Assembly: GCF_900106065.1 (NCBI RefSeq)
Contig: NZ_LT629796.1
Location: 5,239,501 to 5,303,500 of the forward strand
DNA from: Pseudomonas mandelii
Lineage (GTDB): Bacteria; Pseudomonadota; Gammaproteobacteria; Pseudomonadales; Pseudomonadaceae
DNA length: 64,000 bases
Direction: 5' to 3'
Positions 17,717 to 26,349 of this stretch are shown piece by piece (within the stretch, counting starts at the first letter, position 1; each line of letters begins with the position of its first letter). Below the pieces are notes generated by a model that saw only the letters and a list, made by a program, of their open reading frames with translations, had not been told where the DNA came from and made no database searches. Both the position numbers and the translations under genes were made by a program.

Positions 17717-18694
17717 ATGACTATTCTCGTGACTGGCGCGGCAGGTTTCATCGGGTATCACACGGTCAAACGATTGTGCCTGGAAGGGCGTGATGTTGTT
17801 GGTATCGACAACCTCAACGCGTATTACAGCGTGGAATTGAAACATGCCCGGCTCAAGCAACTGAGCGAATTGCAAGGTTTCCGTTTTCAGAGGATGGACA
17901 TTGTCGATAAGCCGTCCTTGATGGCGTTATTCGAAGACAATAAGTTCACCGAGGTCGTGCATCTGGCGGCGCAAGCGGGGGTTCGTTATTCGCTGGATAA
18001 CCCGGATGTGTATGCGCAATCGAATCTGGTGGGATTCCTGAACGTGCTCGAAGCCTGCCGGCACTACCGGCCTGTGCACTTGATCTATGCGTCGAGCAGT
18101 TCGGTGTATGGCGCCAACAGCAAACTCCCGTTCAGCGTCGACGACCCGGTCGATCAACCGGTGTCGCTGTACGCTGCCAGCAAGCGCGCCAATGAATTGC
18201 TTGCCCACAGCTACTGCCATCTCTATGGGATTCGTGCCAGCGGCCTGCGTTTTTTTACCGTGTACGGTCCTTGGGGACGTCCAGACATGGCGCTGTTCAC
18301 GTTCACCGAAGCGATGCTCAATGGCCGGCCGATTGATATCTACAACCATGGCCAGATGGCGCGTGATTTCACCTATGTCGACGATATTGTCGAAAGCATC
18401 GCCCGGTTGCTTGCGAAGCCGCCGGTCCCGGACAAGGAGGCAAATGGCGTCAACCGGATTTTCAACATCGGGCGTGGAAAACCGGTCGCGTTGCTCGATT
18501 TTGTCGAATGCCTGGAAGCGGCGCTGGGCATAACAGCGCAGCGCAATTATTTGCCGATGCAGCCGGGCGATGTCGTCAAGACATGGGCCGATGTGTCGGC
18601 GCTGGCAGACTGGGTCGGTTTCTCGCCCCAGGTTGAGGTTGATGCAGGCGTGAAGCAGTTTGTGACGTGGTATCGCGACTTCTACCAGGTCTGA
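17717..18694 (+). CDS. NAD-dependent epimerase, UDP-glucuronate 4-epimerase-like
   Basis: 325 residues of the extended short-chain dehydrogenase family. It has GAAGFIG (7-13), SSSSVYG (126-132) and YAASK with catalytic Y152/K156. The early NLNAYYSVELK segment and the FFTVYGPWGRPDMA stretch are typical of CapI/UDP-glucuronate 4-epimerases, which make UDP-galacturonic acid. It is divergent from the EPS operon and ugd there supplies its presumed substrate, so it probably provides an acidic sugar to the same polymer. WbpP-type UDP-GlcNAc epimerases are a related alternative. Start ATG has a GGGGCGG upstream. Confidence 0.82.
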   Translation: MTILVTGAAGFIGYHTVKRLCLEGRDVVGIDNLNAYYSVELKHARLKQLSELQGFRFQRMDIVDKPSLMALFEDNKFTEVVHLAAQAGVRYSLDNPDVYAQSNLVGFLNVLEACRHYRPVHLIYASSSSVYGANSKLPFSVDDPVDQPVSLYAASKRANELLAHSYCHLYGIRASGLRFFTVYGPWGRPDMALFTFTEAMLNGRPIDIYNHGQMARDFTYVDDIVESIARLLAKPPVPDKEANGVNRIFNIGRGKPVALLDFVECLEAALGITAQRNYLPMQPGDVVKTWADVSALADWVGFSPQVEVDAGVKQFVTWYRDFYQV

Positions 18695-18776
18695 GTCTGG
18701 CGCTTCAATCCGACACGAAATCCACCGGTTCGAGAAGCCAGCAGGGCAGCTGCTACAGGTCATAGACAGGCGTTGT

Positions 18777-19565
18777 TCACAGCGCGTCGCCAAGTAATTT
18801 CAGGTATTCGGGACTTTCGGAAATGGAATTGTGGCCCACCCCCGGTACGACTCGCAGCGTGGCCACGCCTTTGGCGAAATGCGTGTAGAGCAGCTCGGTG
18901 CTTGAACGCGGTATGACTTCATCGTGCTCCGCCGCGATCAGCAGCGTCGGTATCGTGATGTGCGCCGCGTACTTCCAAGATTCAAAGCGCTCCTGCAGCA
19001 ACCACTTCACCGGAAACCACGGGAACTGGCGCACGGCGAGGTCTTCCAGGCTGTTGTAGGGCGTAATCAGGATCAGGCTCGAGGCCGGCCGCTGGCTGGC
19101 GAGGCGCACGGCGACCCCCGAACCGAGGCTGCGTCCGACCACGGCGATGTGCGGATGAGTGCCGTAGACCTTGTCAAACAAGGTCATGGCATCGCGCTGA
19201 ATTGACTCCTCCGAAGGCGAGCCGGAGCTACCCCCGAAACCTCGATAGTGCAGCAAATAGATCGCATGCTCCGGGAATGCCTGGGCGAACCCTGGCAGGT
19301 TGCGAGAAACATCCTCGGCATTGCCGCCGAAATAGATCAACGCCTTCGGCCCGTCGTGGGGCCTGATCGACACCGCCACGTCCACATCGTCCACCGTCAG
19401 CTTGAGCAGCGTTTCGGACGTCTCGATGGCGCTGGGCTGCGGGAAGTAGATGAGCGCGCGCTGAAACACGAACAGCGCTGCACAGAGCGCCAGGTACAAC
19501 GCGACCAGGATGACGACGATTAACACCAGGGTTCGTTGCATTCGGCTAACTTTAGTGGGCGACAT
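18777..19565 (-). CDS. Membrane-anchored alpha/beta hydrolase
   Basis: 262 residues. One N-terminal membrane helix (about 11-33) is followed by an alpha/beta-hydrolase domain resembling the BEM46/ABHD13 group. The catalytic triad is visible as S146 in GRSLGSG, D215 in AEHDEVIP and H245 in GVGHNS. The oxyanion strand is YFGGNAED. Substrate is unknown; relatives are esterases, thioesterases or peptidases. The start could be ATG at 19565 or the methionine eight codons later, just before the hydrophobic stretch; neither has a strong ribosome site. It is monocistronic and convergent with the epimerase gene. Confidence 0.82.
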   Translation of the reverse strand: MSPTKVSRMQRTLVLIVVILVALYLALCAALFVFQRALIYFPQPSAIETSETLLKLTVDDVDVAVSIRPHDGPKALIYFGGNAEDVSRNLPGFAQAFPEHAIYLLHYRGFGGSSGSPSEESIQRDAMTLFDKVYGTHPHIAVVGRSLGSGVAVRLASQRPASSLILITPYNSLEDLAVRQFPWFPVKWLLQERFESWKYAAHITIPTLLIAAEHDEVIPRSSTELLYTHFAKGVATLRVVPGVGHNSISESPEYLKLLGDAL

Positions 19566-19665
19566 TGACGGCTCTGGGCTGAGAAACCCAATCCACTGGA
19601 TCGGAGCCAGAGTTTAGTTCATCGGTAGTGGGGCACACCAAGTCCGGCTACAGAGGAGGGCGCCC

Positions 19666-20952
19666 ATGCCCATCGCGGCAAAATGGCTCGACGTGCAGCC
19701 CGGCGAAAGAACCGCCCTGATGCTGGGGTTCGCGTTCCATTTCTGCGTGCTGGCCAGTTATTACCTGGTGCGACCGTTGCGCGATGCCCTGGGCCTTGAG
19801 GGCGGTGCCGACAAATTGCAGTGGCTGTTCACGGCGACGTTCGTGGTGATGTTGCTGATGGTGCCGGTGTTCGGATTGCTGGCGTCGCGGCTGCCGGCCA
19901 CGCGGTTCGTGCCGTTGATCTATCGCGTGATCGCCGCGTCGATGATGGTGTTTGGTGTGTTGATCGCCAATCGCATTGCGCCGGTGGCCGTCGGGCGGGT
20001 GTTTTTCGTCTGGATCAGCATCTACAACCTGTTCATCGTCAGCATTTTCTGGAGCGTGCTGGTCGACCGGTTTTCCAGTGAACAAGGGCGACGGTTATTC
20101 GGGTTCATCGCCGCGGGTGGCACCCTGGGCACGTTCATCGGGCCGTTGCTGGCCGCGACCATGGCCACGCGATTGGGCCCGGTGGCGTTGACCGTCGCGG
20201 CGGCGTTGCTGCTGGAAGTCGCGGTGCGCTGCTATCGGGCGCTGCTCTCGCGCACCCAATCGCAGTCCGGCAGCCGCTTGATGGAGGATCGGCGCATGGG
20301 CGGCAGCATGCTGGCCGGGATCACGTTGATTACGCGTTCGCCTTATCTGCTGGGACTGGTGTTGTTCATGTTGCTGCACACCAGCGCCGCGACCTTGTTG
20401 TATTTCGAGCAGGGAAGGATTGTGGCGGGTAGCTATGCTGATGTGGCCAGCCGGACGCAATTCTTCGCCGTGGTCGATTTGATCGTGTCGGCGCTGACCT
20501 TGATCTTTCAACTGCTGTTGACGGCGCCGTTGATTCGGCTGGTCGGTGTCGGCGGGGCGCTGGTGGCATTGCCGCTGGCGACCATCGTGGCGTTTAGCGC
20601 CATGGCGCTGGCGCCCGTGCCCGCTACCGTCGCCCTGGCGCAGGGGCTGCGTCGTGCGGTCGAGTTCGCTATCGTGCGGCCGGCGCGTGAAGTGTTGTGG
20701 ACCGTGGTCAGCCGCGAGGAAAAGTACAAGGCCAAGAATGTGATCGAAACCCTGGTGTATCGCGGCGGAGACGCCGCCAGTGGCTGGTTGTCGGTCGGTC
20801 TGACGGCATTGGGCGCCGGTTTTGGTCTGGTGGCGCTGGTGATCGTGCCGTTTGCCGGGCTGTGGGGCTGGTTATGCCTGTGGCTGGCCAGGCATCAGGA
20901 AAAACAGGTTGAAAGCAAAAAGGTGGAAGGGTCATTCCATGAGCCACACTGA
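19666..20952 (+). CDS. MFS protein of the NTP/NDP-exchange-transporter type
   Basis: 428 residues with 11-12 transmembrane helices. The opening ERTALMLGFAFHFCVLASYYLVRPLRDALG is split here as GERTALMLGFAFHF and YYLVRPLRDALG. It resembles the beginning of proteins annotated as Npt/Tlc-like nucleotide transporters in free-living bacteria. Another landmark is EEKYKAKNVIETLVYRGGD, seen as YKAKNVIET and VYRGGDAAS. Classical members exchange ATP for ADP in intracellular bacteria and plastids; substrates of the free-living versions are not established. The last 14 bases overlap the start of the next gene, so the two are co-translated. Confidence 0.72.
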   Translation: MPIAAKWLDVQPGERTALMLGFAFHFCVLASYYLVRPLRDALGLEGGADKLQWLFTATFVVMLLMVPVFGLLASRLPATRFVPLIYRVIAASMMVFGVLIANRIAPVAVGRVFFVWISIYNLFIVSIFWSVLVDRFSSEQGRRLFGFIAAGGTLGTFIGPLLAATMATRLGPVALTVAAALLLEVAVRCYRALLSRTQSQSGSRLMEDRRMGGSMLAGITLITRSPYLLGLVLFMLLHTSAATLLYFEQGRIVAGSYADVASRTQFFAVVDLIVSALTLIFQLLLTAPLIRLVGVGGALVALPLATIVAFSAMALAPVPATVALAQGLRRAVEFAIVRPAREVLWTVVSREEKYKAKNVIETLVYRGGDAASGWLSVGLTALGAGFGLVALVIVPFAGLWGWLCLWLARHQEKQVESKKVEGSFHEPH

Positions 20953-21883
20953 TGAATACACACGTCGCCAAATACTCACGCTGGCTGCCGGTGCTTCGGC
21001 GGTTTTCACCTTCGGCCCGGCCTTCGCTGCAACCACGCCGTCGAAGGACACAGGAGGCAAGAACATGCTGACCCGCGCCATTCCTTCCAGCTCCGAGCCA
21101 TTGCCCCTTGTCGGGTTGGGCACCTATCGCGGGTTTGATGTCGGGCCTTCGAGCCCCGCCTACAAGCAGTTGCCCGCCGTTCTGCGCGCATTGTTCGAGA
21201 AGGGCGGAAAGGTAATCGATAGCTCGCCGATGTACGGCCGCGCGGAAGAGACGACCGGTGAGTTGCTGTCGATTCATGAGCCACGTTCGCCCGCTTTCCT
21301 GGCCACCAAGGTCTGGACCCGTGGCCGCGAAGAAGGCATCGCGCAGATGGAGCAGTCCTTCAAACTGCTGCAAACCGATCGCATCGATCTGATGCAGATC
21401 CATAACCTGCTGGACTGGCAAACCCATTTGCCGACCTTGCGCAAATGGAAGGAAGAAGGGCGCATCCGCTACATCGGCATCACCCATTACACGGCGTCGG
21501 CGTATGACGAGGTGGAAGCGGTGCTCAAGGCCGAGCCGTTGGATTTCTTGCAGATCAACTATGCGCTGGATGACCGCGGCGTCGAGAAACGCATCCTGCC
21601 GCTGTGCCGCGAACGTGGCGTGGCGGTGATCTGCAATCGGCCGTTCGGCGGCGGCAACCTGCTCAGCCGCTTGAAGGACAAACCCTTGCCGCGCTGGGCG
21701 GCGGACGTGAGGGTCAACAGTTGGCCGCAGATGGCGCTGAAGTTCTTGCTGTCGCATCCGGCGGTGACCTGCGTGATTCCCGGTACCGGCAACCCGCGCT
21801 ACATGGCGGACAACGCCGGCGCCGGTTTCGGGCCGATGCTGACCGGTGCGCAGCGCGAGCAGTTGATCGATATCGTCGGTTAA
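20939..21883 (+). CDS. Tat-exported aldo/keto reductase
   Basis: 314 residues. It starts with a twin-arginine signal (R9-R10 in YTRRQILTL, hydrophobic to about residue 30, AFA/A cleavage). The AKR catalytic set is visible as IDSSPMYGR (Asp and Tyr), ATKVW (Lys) and MQIHNLLD (His). Export of a folded NAD(P)H-type reductase through Tat points to a periplasmic protein, an unusual compartment for this family. ATG at 20939 lies inside the end of the transporter gene with AAGG upstream; the frame is open further upstream without support. It probably works with the overlapping MFS gene. Confidence 0.85.
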   Translation: MSHTDEYTRRQILTLAAGASAVFTFGPAFAATTPSKDTGGKNMLTRAIPSSSEPLPLVGLGTYRGFDVGPSSPAYKQLPAVLRALFEKGGKVIDSSPMYGRAEETTGELLSIHEPRSPAFLATKVWTRGREEGIAQMEQSFKLLQTDRIDLMQIHNLLDWQTHLPTLRKWKEEGRIRYIGITHYTASAYDEVEAVLKAEPLDFLQINYALDDRGVEKRILPLCRERGVAVICNRPFGGGNLLSRLKDKPLPRWAADVRVNSWPQMALKFLLSHPAVTCVIPGTGNPRYMADNAGAGFGPMLTGAQREQLIDIVG

Positions 21884-21919
21884 CGACAAGGTCTATTTTC
21901 TGAACGAATAAAGCGCAGA

Positions 21920-21947
21920 GGCCCGGGCGTGAAAAGACTCCCGGGCC
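21920..21947. terminator. GC-rich hairpin between convergent genes
   Basis: Perfect 8-bp arms GGCCCGGG and CCCGGGCC around a 12-base loop, between the convergent aldo/keto reductase and succinate-semialdehyde dehydrogenase genes. It has no strong T-run on either side, so termination efficiency is uncertain; a bidirectional role is likely. Confidence 0.5.
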
Positions 21948-21958
21948 ACTGGAGGTGA

Positions 21959-23350
21959 TCAGCGGCGATCCAGCCAAACCGTCTGCGCATTGCAAAACTC
22001 GCGCACGCCGAAGTGCGACAGCTCGCGGCCAAAACCGCTTTTCTTCACGCCGCCGAAGGTGACGCGCGGGTCGCTTGCGCAATAGCCATTGATGAACACG
22101 CCACCGGTTTCCAGTTCGCCGGCCATCTGCTGGGCACGTTCGACGTTGCCGGTGTAGATCGTCGCGGCGAGTCCGAATTCGCTGTCATTGGCCAGTTCCA
22201 GCGCATGGGTGGCATCGCGTGCGGTGATGATCGAGGCGACCGGGCCGAACAGTTCCTGCTTGAACGAAGTCATTTGGTCGGTGACATCCTTGAAGACCGT
22301 AGGCTCGTAGAAGTTGCCCGGGCCTTCAGCTTTTTTGCCGCCCAGCAACAATGTCGCGCCTTCTTCCAGGGTGTCGCGCACCTGTTGATCCAGTTCATCA
22401 CGCAGATCGAAGCGAGCCATCGGGCCAATGTAAGTGTCGGCGGCCAGTGGATCGCCGACCACCAGTTTGCCCGTGGCTTCGACGAACTTGCGCGTGAATT
22501 CCTCGACGATGCCTTGTTCGACGATCAAGCGTTTGGCTGCCGCGCAGACTTGCCCGGTGTTCTGATAACGGCCAATCACCGCGGCTTTGACGGCTTCGTC
22601 GAGATCGGCATCGTCGAGCACGATGAAAGGATCAGAACCGCCCAGTTCCAGTACGCATTTCTTCAACGCTGCACCGGCCTGCGCACCGATGGCCATGCCG
22701 GCGCGCACGCTGCCGGTGAGGGTCACCGCTGCGATGCGAGGATCAGCGATCGCCGTGGAGACGCCCTCTGGCGTGACGTTGATGACCTCGAACACACCTT
22801 CAGGGAAGTCGGCTTGCTTGAAGGCTTCCTGCAGCAGGTAAGCGCTGCCCATCACGTTTGGCGCATGTTTGAGCACGTAGGTGTTGCCGGCGATCAGCGC
22901 GGGTACGGCGCCACGCAGGACCTGCCAGATCGGGAAATTCCACGGCATCACCGCGAGAATCGGGCCGAGCGGACGATATTCGATGCGTGCTTTGCCGCCT
23001 TCAACCAGGGTCGGCTCGGCGGTCAGCATGGCCGGGCCGTGTTCGGCGTACCACTCGCAGAGCTGGGCACATTTTTCGATTTCACCGCGGGCCTGGGTAA
23101 TCGGCTTGCCCATCTCCAGAGTAATCATGTTCGCCATCGCTGCGGCGTTACCGCGTAACGCTTGCGCCAGGGCGATCAAAAGCTGTGAGCGTTGCGCCAC
23201 CGCTGTGCTGCGCCAGACACGGAATCCGTCAGCGGCTCGGGACAGTGCGGCTTGCAGCGCCGAAGCGGATTCAAATGGGTAGTGGCCGATCTGCTCGCCG
23301 GTGGCGGGGTTGATCGAAATGGCGTGGGTGAGACTGGAAACGTTGGTCAT
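21959..23350 (-). CDS. sad: NAD(P)-dependent succinate-semialdehyde dehydrogenase (Sad/YneI-like)
   Basis: 463 residues, the length of the short Sad type. It oxidises succinate semialdehyde, or a similar small aldehyde, to the acid in the cytoplasm. Catalytic E235 is in LELGGSD and C269 in [11 protein letters not shown]; the PWNFP cofactor block is at 136-140. The divergent LysR gene closely resembles PtrR (YneJ), which neighbours sad (yneI) in E. coli, and that supports the assignment. It probably serves 4-aminobutyrate or putrescine breakdown. Confidence 0.85.
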   Translation of the reverse strand: MTNVSSLTHAISINPATGEQIGHYPFESASALQAALSRAADGFRVWRSTAVAQRSQLLIALAQALRGNAAAMANMITLEMGKPITQARGEIEKCAQLCEWYAEHGPAMLTAEPTLVEGGKARIEYRPLGPILAVMPWNFPIWQVLRGAVPALIAGNTYVLKHAPNVMGSAYLLQEAFKQADFPEGVFEVINVTPEGVSTAIADPRIAAVTLTGSVRAGMAIGAQAGAALKKCVLELGGSDPFIVLDDADLDEAVKAAVIGRYQNTGQVCAAAKRLIVEQGIVEEFTRKFVEATGKLVVGDPLAADTYIGPMARFDLRDELDQQVRDTLEEGATLLLGGKKAEGPGNFYEPTVFKDVTDQMTSFKQELFGPVASIITARDATHALELANDSEFGLAATIYTGNVERAQQMAGELETGGVFINGYCASDPRVTFGGVKKSGFGRELSHFGVREFCNAQTVWLDRR

Positions 23351-23416
23351 GGCACCGTCCTGCTAGGTGGGAATGCGCTCAGGTTACGGTGGCGTTAGTT
23401 TTCTGGAAACTGAATA

Positions 23417-23427
23417 ATGCTGAGCAT
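23417..23427. promoter_or_regulatory. Candidate PtrR operator between sad and ptrR
   Basis: ATGCTGAGCAT is a perfect 5-bp dyad with one central base. It lies 25 bp upstream of the ptrR-like start and 66 bp upstream of sad in their short divergent spacer. LysR-type regulators bind such dyads. The assignment is inference. Confidence 0.4.
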
Positions 23428-23451
23428 ATCGTTCACGTTTGGAGAATGACT

Positions 23452-24330
23452 GTGGATCTGGTTCAGCTGGAAATTTTCAAAGCAGTGGCCGAGCACGGCA
23501 GCATCAGCGTGGCTGCCCAACACATCCATCGCGTGCCGTCGAACCTGACGACACGGATCAAGCAACTGGAGCAGGACTTGGGCGTGGACCTGTTTATCCG
23601 CGAGAAAAGCCGTCTGCGCCTGTCGCCCGCCGGCTGGAGTTTTCTCGATTACGCCCGGCGCATTCTCGACTTGGTGCAGGAAGCCCGGGCGACGGTGGCC
23701 GGTGAAGAACCCCAAGGCACCTTTGCGCTAGGGTCGCTGGAAAGCACGGCGGCGGTGCGCATCCCCGAGCTGTTGGCCGCGTATAACCAGAAGCACGCCA
23801 AGGTCGAGCTGGATCTGTCCACCGGACCGTCCGGGACCATGATCGACGGTGTGCTGTCGGGCCGACTGGCCGCTGCTTTTGTCGACGGCCCGGTGCTGCA
23901 CCCGGCACTGGAAGGCGTGCCGGCATTCGAGGAAGAAATGGTGCTGATCGCGCCGCTCAACCATGCCCCGATCCACCGCGCGCGGGAGGTCAACGGCGAA
24001 AACATCTATGCGTTTCGCTCCAATTGCTCCTACCGCCACCACTTCGAAAGCTGGTTCGCCAAGGACTCGGCAGTGCCCGGGAAAATCTTCGAAATGGAGT
24101 CCTATCACGGCATGCTGGCCTGCGTCAGCGCCGGAGCCGGCCTGGCGCTGATGCCGCGCAGCATGCTCGAAAGCATGCCGGGCTGCACCACGGTGAGTGT
24201 CTGGCCGTTGTCGCCAGCCTTCCGGTTTTTGCGCACCTGGCTGGTGTGGCGCAGAGGGACGGTGTCGCAAAGCCTGACCATGTTTGTGCGCTTGCTGGAA
24301 GAACGCGGCGTGGTGCAGCAAGACGCCTGA
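23452..24330 (+). CDS. ptrR: LysR-type regulator, PtrR/YneJ-like
   Basis: 292 residues. A winged helix-turn-helix (about 1-60) has [15 protein letters not shown] and [18 protein letters not shown], matching the characteristic PtrR N-terminus. The LysR effector domain covers about 88-290. GTG at 23452 is preferred: GGAG lies eight bases upstream, and it gives the usual xDLVQLE start; an ATG two codons earlier sits almost on the ribosome site. It is divergent from sad and probably controls it in response to an amine-catabolism intermediate. Confidence 0.85.
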   Translation: MDLVQLEIFKAVAEHGSISVAAQHIHRVPSNLTTRIKQLEQDLGVDLFIREKSRLRLSPAGWSFLDYARRILDLVQEARATVAGEEPQGTFALGSLESTAAVRIPELLAAYNQKHAKVELDLSTGPSGTMIDGVLSGRLAAAFVDGPVLHPALEGVPAFEEEMVLIAPLNHAPIHRAREVNGENIYAFRSNCSYRHHFESWFAKDSAVPGKIFEMESYHGMLACVSAGAGLALMPRSMLESMPGCTTVSVWPLSPAFRFLRTWLVWRRGTVSQSLTMFVRLLEERGVVQQDA

Positions 24331-24349
24331 ATCCTTTAAACGCAAACCC

Positions 24350-24375
24350 TGCGGGAGCAAGCTCGCTCCCACAAG
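24350..24375. repeat. REP element
   Basis: A single Pseudomonas-type REP palindrome (GCGGGAGCAAGCTCGCTCCC) lies 20 bp after the ptrR-like stop. It may form a hairpin at the 3' end of that transcript. Confidence 0.75.
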
Positions 24376-24482
24376 GGTATTGAGACTGACGTCGGTCGGC
24401 GTGCTGTTTAGCCTGCCCTGCGAGGCCAATACCTGATGCCACGGTGCCTGGACGCCGCTGCCGGAACCCAGGGTGTACCGCG

Positions 24483-24989
24483 TCATGCGCGCTTGGGCAG
24501 TTTCCAGTTCGGCCGAATGAAATGGCAGGTGTAACCGGTCGGCAGCCGTTCGAGGTAGTCCTGATGCTCCGGCTCTGCCTCCCAGAAAGGGCCGGCGGGC
24601 GCGATTTCGGTGACCGCCTTGCCGGGCCAGAGACCGGATGCATTCACATCGGCCACGGTGTCCTCGGCCACTGCCTTCTGTTCTTCATTCAGATAAAAAA
24701 TCGCCGAACGGTAGCTGAGACCGATGTCGTTACCCTGACGATTGGCGGTCGACGGATCGTGAATCTGGAAGAAAAACTCAAGGATCTGGCGGTAGCTGGT
24801 AATGGCCGGGTCAAACTCGATCTCGATTGCTTCGGCATGGGTGCCGTGGTTTCGATACGTTGCATTGGGCACGTCGCCGCCGGAGTAGCCGACTCGAGTC
24901 GACAGCACGCCTTTCTGTTTCCTTATCAGATCCTGCATGCCCCAGAAGCAGCCGCCGGCCAGGATTGCGGTTTCAGTGTGCGTGGTCAT
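24483..24989 (-). CDS. msrA: Peptide-methionine (S)-S-oxide reductase
   Basis: 168 residues. It reduces methionine-S-sulfoxide in proteins and free form, restoring oxidised proteins. The GGCFWGMQD motif puts the catalytic cysteine at C14. The [26 protein letters not shown] region is visible as [19 protein letters not shown], and YRSAIFY is present. No extra C-terminal recycling cysteine cluster is seen, so a one- or two-Cys mechanism is expected. It lies just downstream of the ohr genes on the same strand, giving an oxidative-stress group. ATG is preceded by GAGGAG at good spacing. Confidence 0.93.
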   Translation of the reverse strand: MTTHTETAILAGGCFWGMQDLIRKQKGVLSTRVGYSGGDVPNATYRNHGTHAEAIEIEFDPAITSYRQILEFFFQIHDPSTANRQGNDIGLSYRSAIFYLNEEQKAVAEDTVADVNASGLWPGKAVTEIAPAGPFWEAEPEHQDYLERLPTGYTCHFIRPNWKLPKRA

Positions 24990-25159
24990 CGCTTACTCCT
25001 CAGTGTTCATTGATGTGATCAGGTTGTTGCGCAGGCGCTCGATCGAGGTCGGCAGTGGCGTGAACTCATTCTGCATCAGACAGGTCGCGTCCGAGAAATT
25101 CGTTGCTGCCTCCCGGCGGGTCGACGTGCAGGGTAACGTCGAACCCGCCGTGCGGTGCA
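24990..25159 (-). other. Ohr-msrA spacer with short ORF traces
   Basis: The 170-bp gap contains, on the minus strand, a 54-codon open frame ending TAA three bases before the msrA start; its end supplies the GAGGAG ribosome site for msrA. Another frame reads protein-like (PHGGFDVTLHVDPPGG, ending GRDLSDAE) but has no start codon. Either could be a decayed gene remnant or chance. I cannot name a family. Confidence 0.25.
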
Positions 25160-25612
25160 TCACGCCGTGAGGACTTTCAAGTCCACGTCGATGTTGCCAC
25201 GGGTCGCCTTCGAGTACGGGCAGATCTGGTCGGCGGTGTGTGCCAGGGTCTTTGCAACGTCGTCCGCCAGGCCGGGCACGCGCAGGGTCAATCGAGCTTG
25301 AAGGAAGTAATCCGCACCGGTCTGGCCGACGTCGACTTCGATGTCGACAGACATGTCCGCCGGCAGCACAACGTTCAGGTCATTGGCCACCAGCCCGACA
25401 GCGGCGGTGTAGCAGGCCGACCATGCGCCGGCGAACAATTGCTCGGCGGCCGGGTGCGGCTGGGTGGCGGCGAACACGTGCGCAGGCTGGGTGTTGCCGG
25501 GCGACGAGAGGGCAATGTCGAGGCTGCCGTTGTGGCCGCGCGAGGTGTTACCGGTGCTGCTGGCGGTGGTGTGGGTTTTGCCGGTGGCCAGTACTTTTTC
25601 GATCTTGCTCAT
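25160..25612 (-). CDS. ohr: Organic hydroperoxide resistance protein (Ohr/OsmC), copy 1
   Basis: 150 residues. It is a thiol peroxidase that reduces organic and lipid hydroperoxides in the cytoplasm with lipoylated-protein reductants. The peroxidatic cysteine is C67 in AGAWSACYTAAVG and the resolving cysteine is C131 in ICPYSKATRGN. The N-terminus MSKIEKVLATGKTHT is typical of Ohr. A second, very similar copy lies upstream, and the two share an upstream dyad element at matching distance from the start. No MarR-type ohrR gene is visible in the window. Confidence 0.92.
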   Translation of the reverse strand: MSKIEKVLATGKTHTTASSTGNTSRGHNGSLDIALSSPGNTQPAHVFAATQPHPAAEQLFAGAWSACYTAAVGLVANDLNVVLPADMSVDIEVDVGQTGADYFLQARLTLRVPGLADDVAKTLAHTADQICPYSKATRGNIDVDLKVLTA

Positions 25613-25647
25613 GGATGATTACCTGAATGTTTTAATGGGTTTGTTTT

Positions 25648-25672
25648 CGTATGCGCTTTAGTCGCATGCGAT
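25648..25672. promoter_or_regulatory. Shared dyad element upstream of ohr copy 1
   Basis: On the plus strand CGTATGCG, seven bases, then CGCATGCGAT. The second half contains the perfect palindrome TCGCATGCGA. It ends 36 bp upstream of the ohr start. The same architecture occurs before ohr copy 2, which argues for a common regulator. The binding protein is unknown. Confidence 0.5.
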
Positions 25673-25721
25673 ATGTATGATGTTTCTTGAAAGCCAAATG
25701 ATGTCAAAGCGTCGCTGTTTA

Positions 25722-26174
25722 TCAGGCCGTGACTACGTTCAGGGCCACGTCAATGTTGCCGCGTGTTGCTTTGGAGTACGGGCAGATCTGGTCTGCGGCG
25801 TGGGCGATTTCTGTCGCGACGGCCTGATCCAGACCTGGAGCGCGCAGCGTCAGGCGTGCCTGGAGGAAGTAAGCGTCGCCGGTCTGGCCAAGGTCGACTT
25901 CGATATCGACGGACACATCGGAGGGAAGCTCGACGTTGCGCTGTTTGGCAGCCAGACCGACGGCGGCGATGTAGCAGGCCGACCAGGCACCGGCAAACAG
26001 TTGCTCGGCTTTCGGGTGTGGCTGGGTGCCTTTGAATTCATGAACGGGCTTGTCGCTGCCAGGTGACGAAAGCACGATGTCGAGGCTGCCGTTATGGCCG
26101 CGCGAAGTGGTACCGGTGCTGCTCATGGTGGTGTGGGTTTTGCCGGAGGCCAGGACTTTTTCGATCTTGCTCAT
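25722..26174 (-). CDS. ohr: Organic hydroperoxide resistance protein (Ohr/OsmC), copy 2
   Basis: 150 residues and collinear with copy 1, with the same C67 (AGAWSACYIAAVG) and C131 (ICPYSKATRGN) pair. The two proteins start with the same seven residues and share long identical runs, so they arose by tandem duplication. Start ATG at 26174 follows a GAGG ribosome site; the frame is open upstream but is not protein-like there. The 109-bp gap to copy 1 has its own regulatory dyad, so the copies may be transcribed separately. Confidence 0.92.
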   Translation of the reverse strand: MSKIEKVLASGKTHTTMSSTGTTSRGHNGSLDIVLSSPGSDKPVHEFKGTQPHPKAEQLFAGAWSACYIAAVGLAAKQRNVELPSDVSVDIEVDLGQTGDAYFLQARLTLRAPGLDQAVATEIAHAADQICPYSKATRGNIDVALNVVTA

Positions 26175-26214
26175 GGGATGAATCCTCAAAGGTGTACTAG
26201 GTTTGTTTGTATGG

Positions 26215-26239
26215 CGTATACGTTTGTATCGTATGCGAT
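26215..26239. promoter_or_regulatory. Shared dyad element upstream of ohr copy 2
   Basis: CGTATACG, seven bases, then CGTATGCGAT, matching the element before copy 1 in sequence and in half-site spacing. It ends 41 bp upstream of the start. The first half is itself the perfect palindrome CGTATACG. It is a likely operator for a peroxide-sensing repressor (inference). Confidence 0.5.
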
Positions 26240-26349
26240 GTAAATAATATTCGCGCAGTCGCCAATTGAAGTCAATAGGGGAAAGGCCTGCTTGGCGACG
26301 AACGGTTGGATTGAGGGGGGTGGCATTGGCTGCCGGTCCTGCACACAAC

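Noticed and set aside
23728..24486. 252-codon minus-strand frame whose start overlaps the msrA stop as ATGA
   Set aside because: Apart from about 38 codons it runs through a REP and then antisense to the ptrR-like gene. The apparent coupling is probably coincidence.
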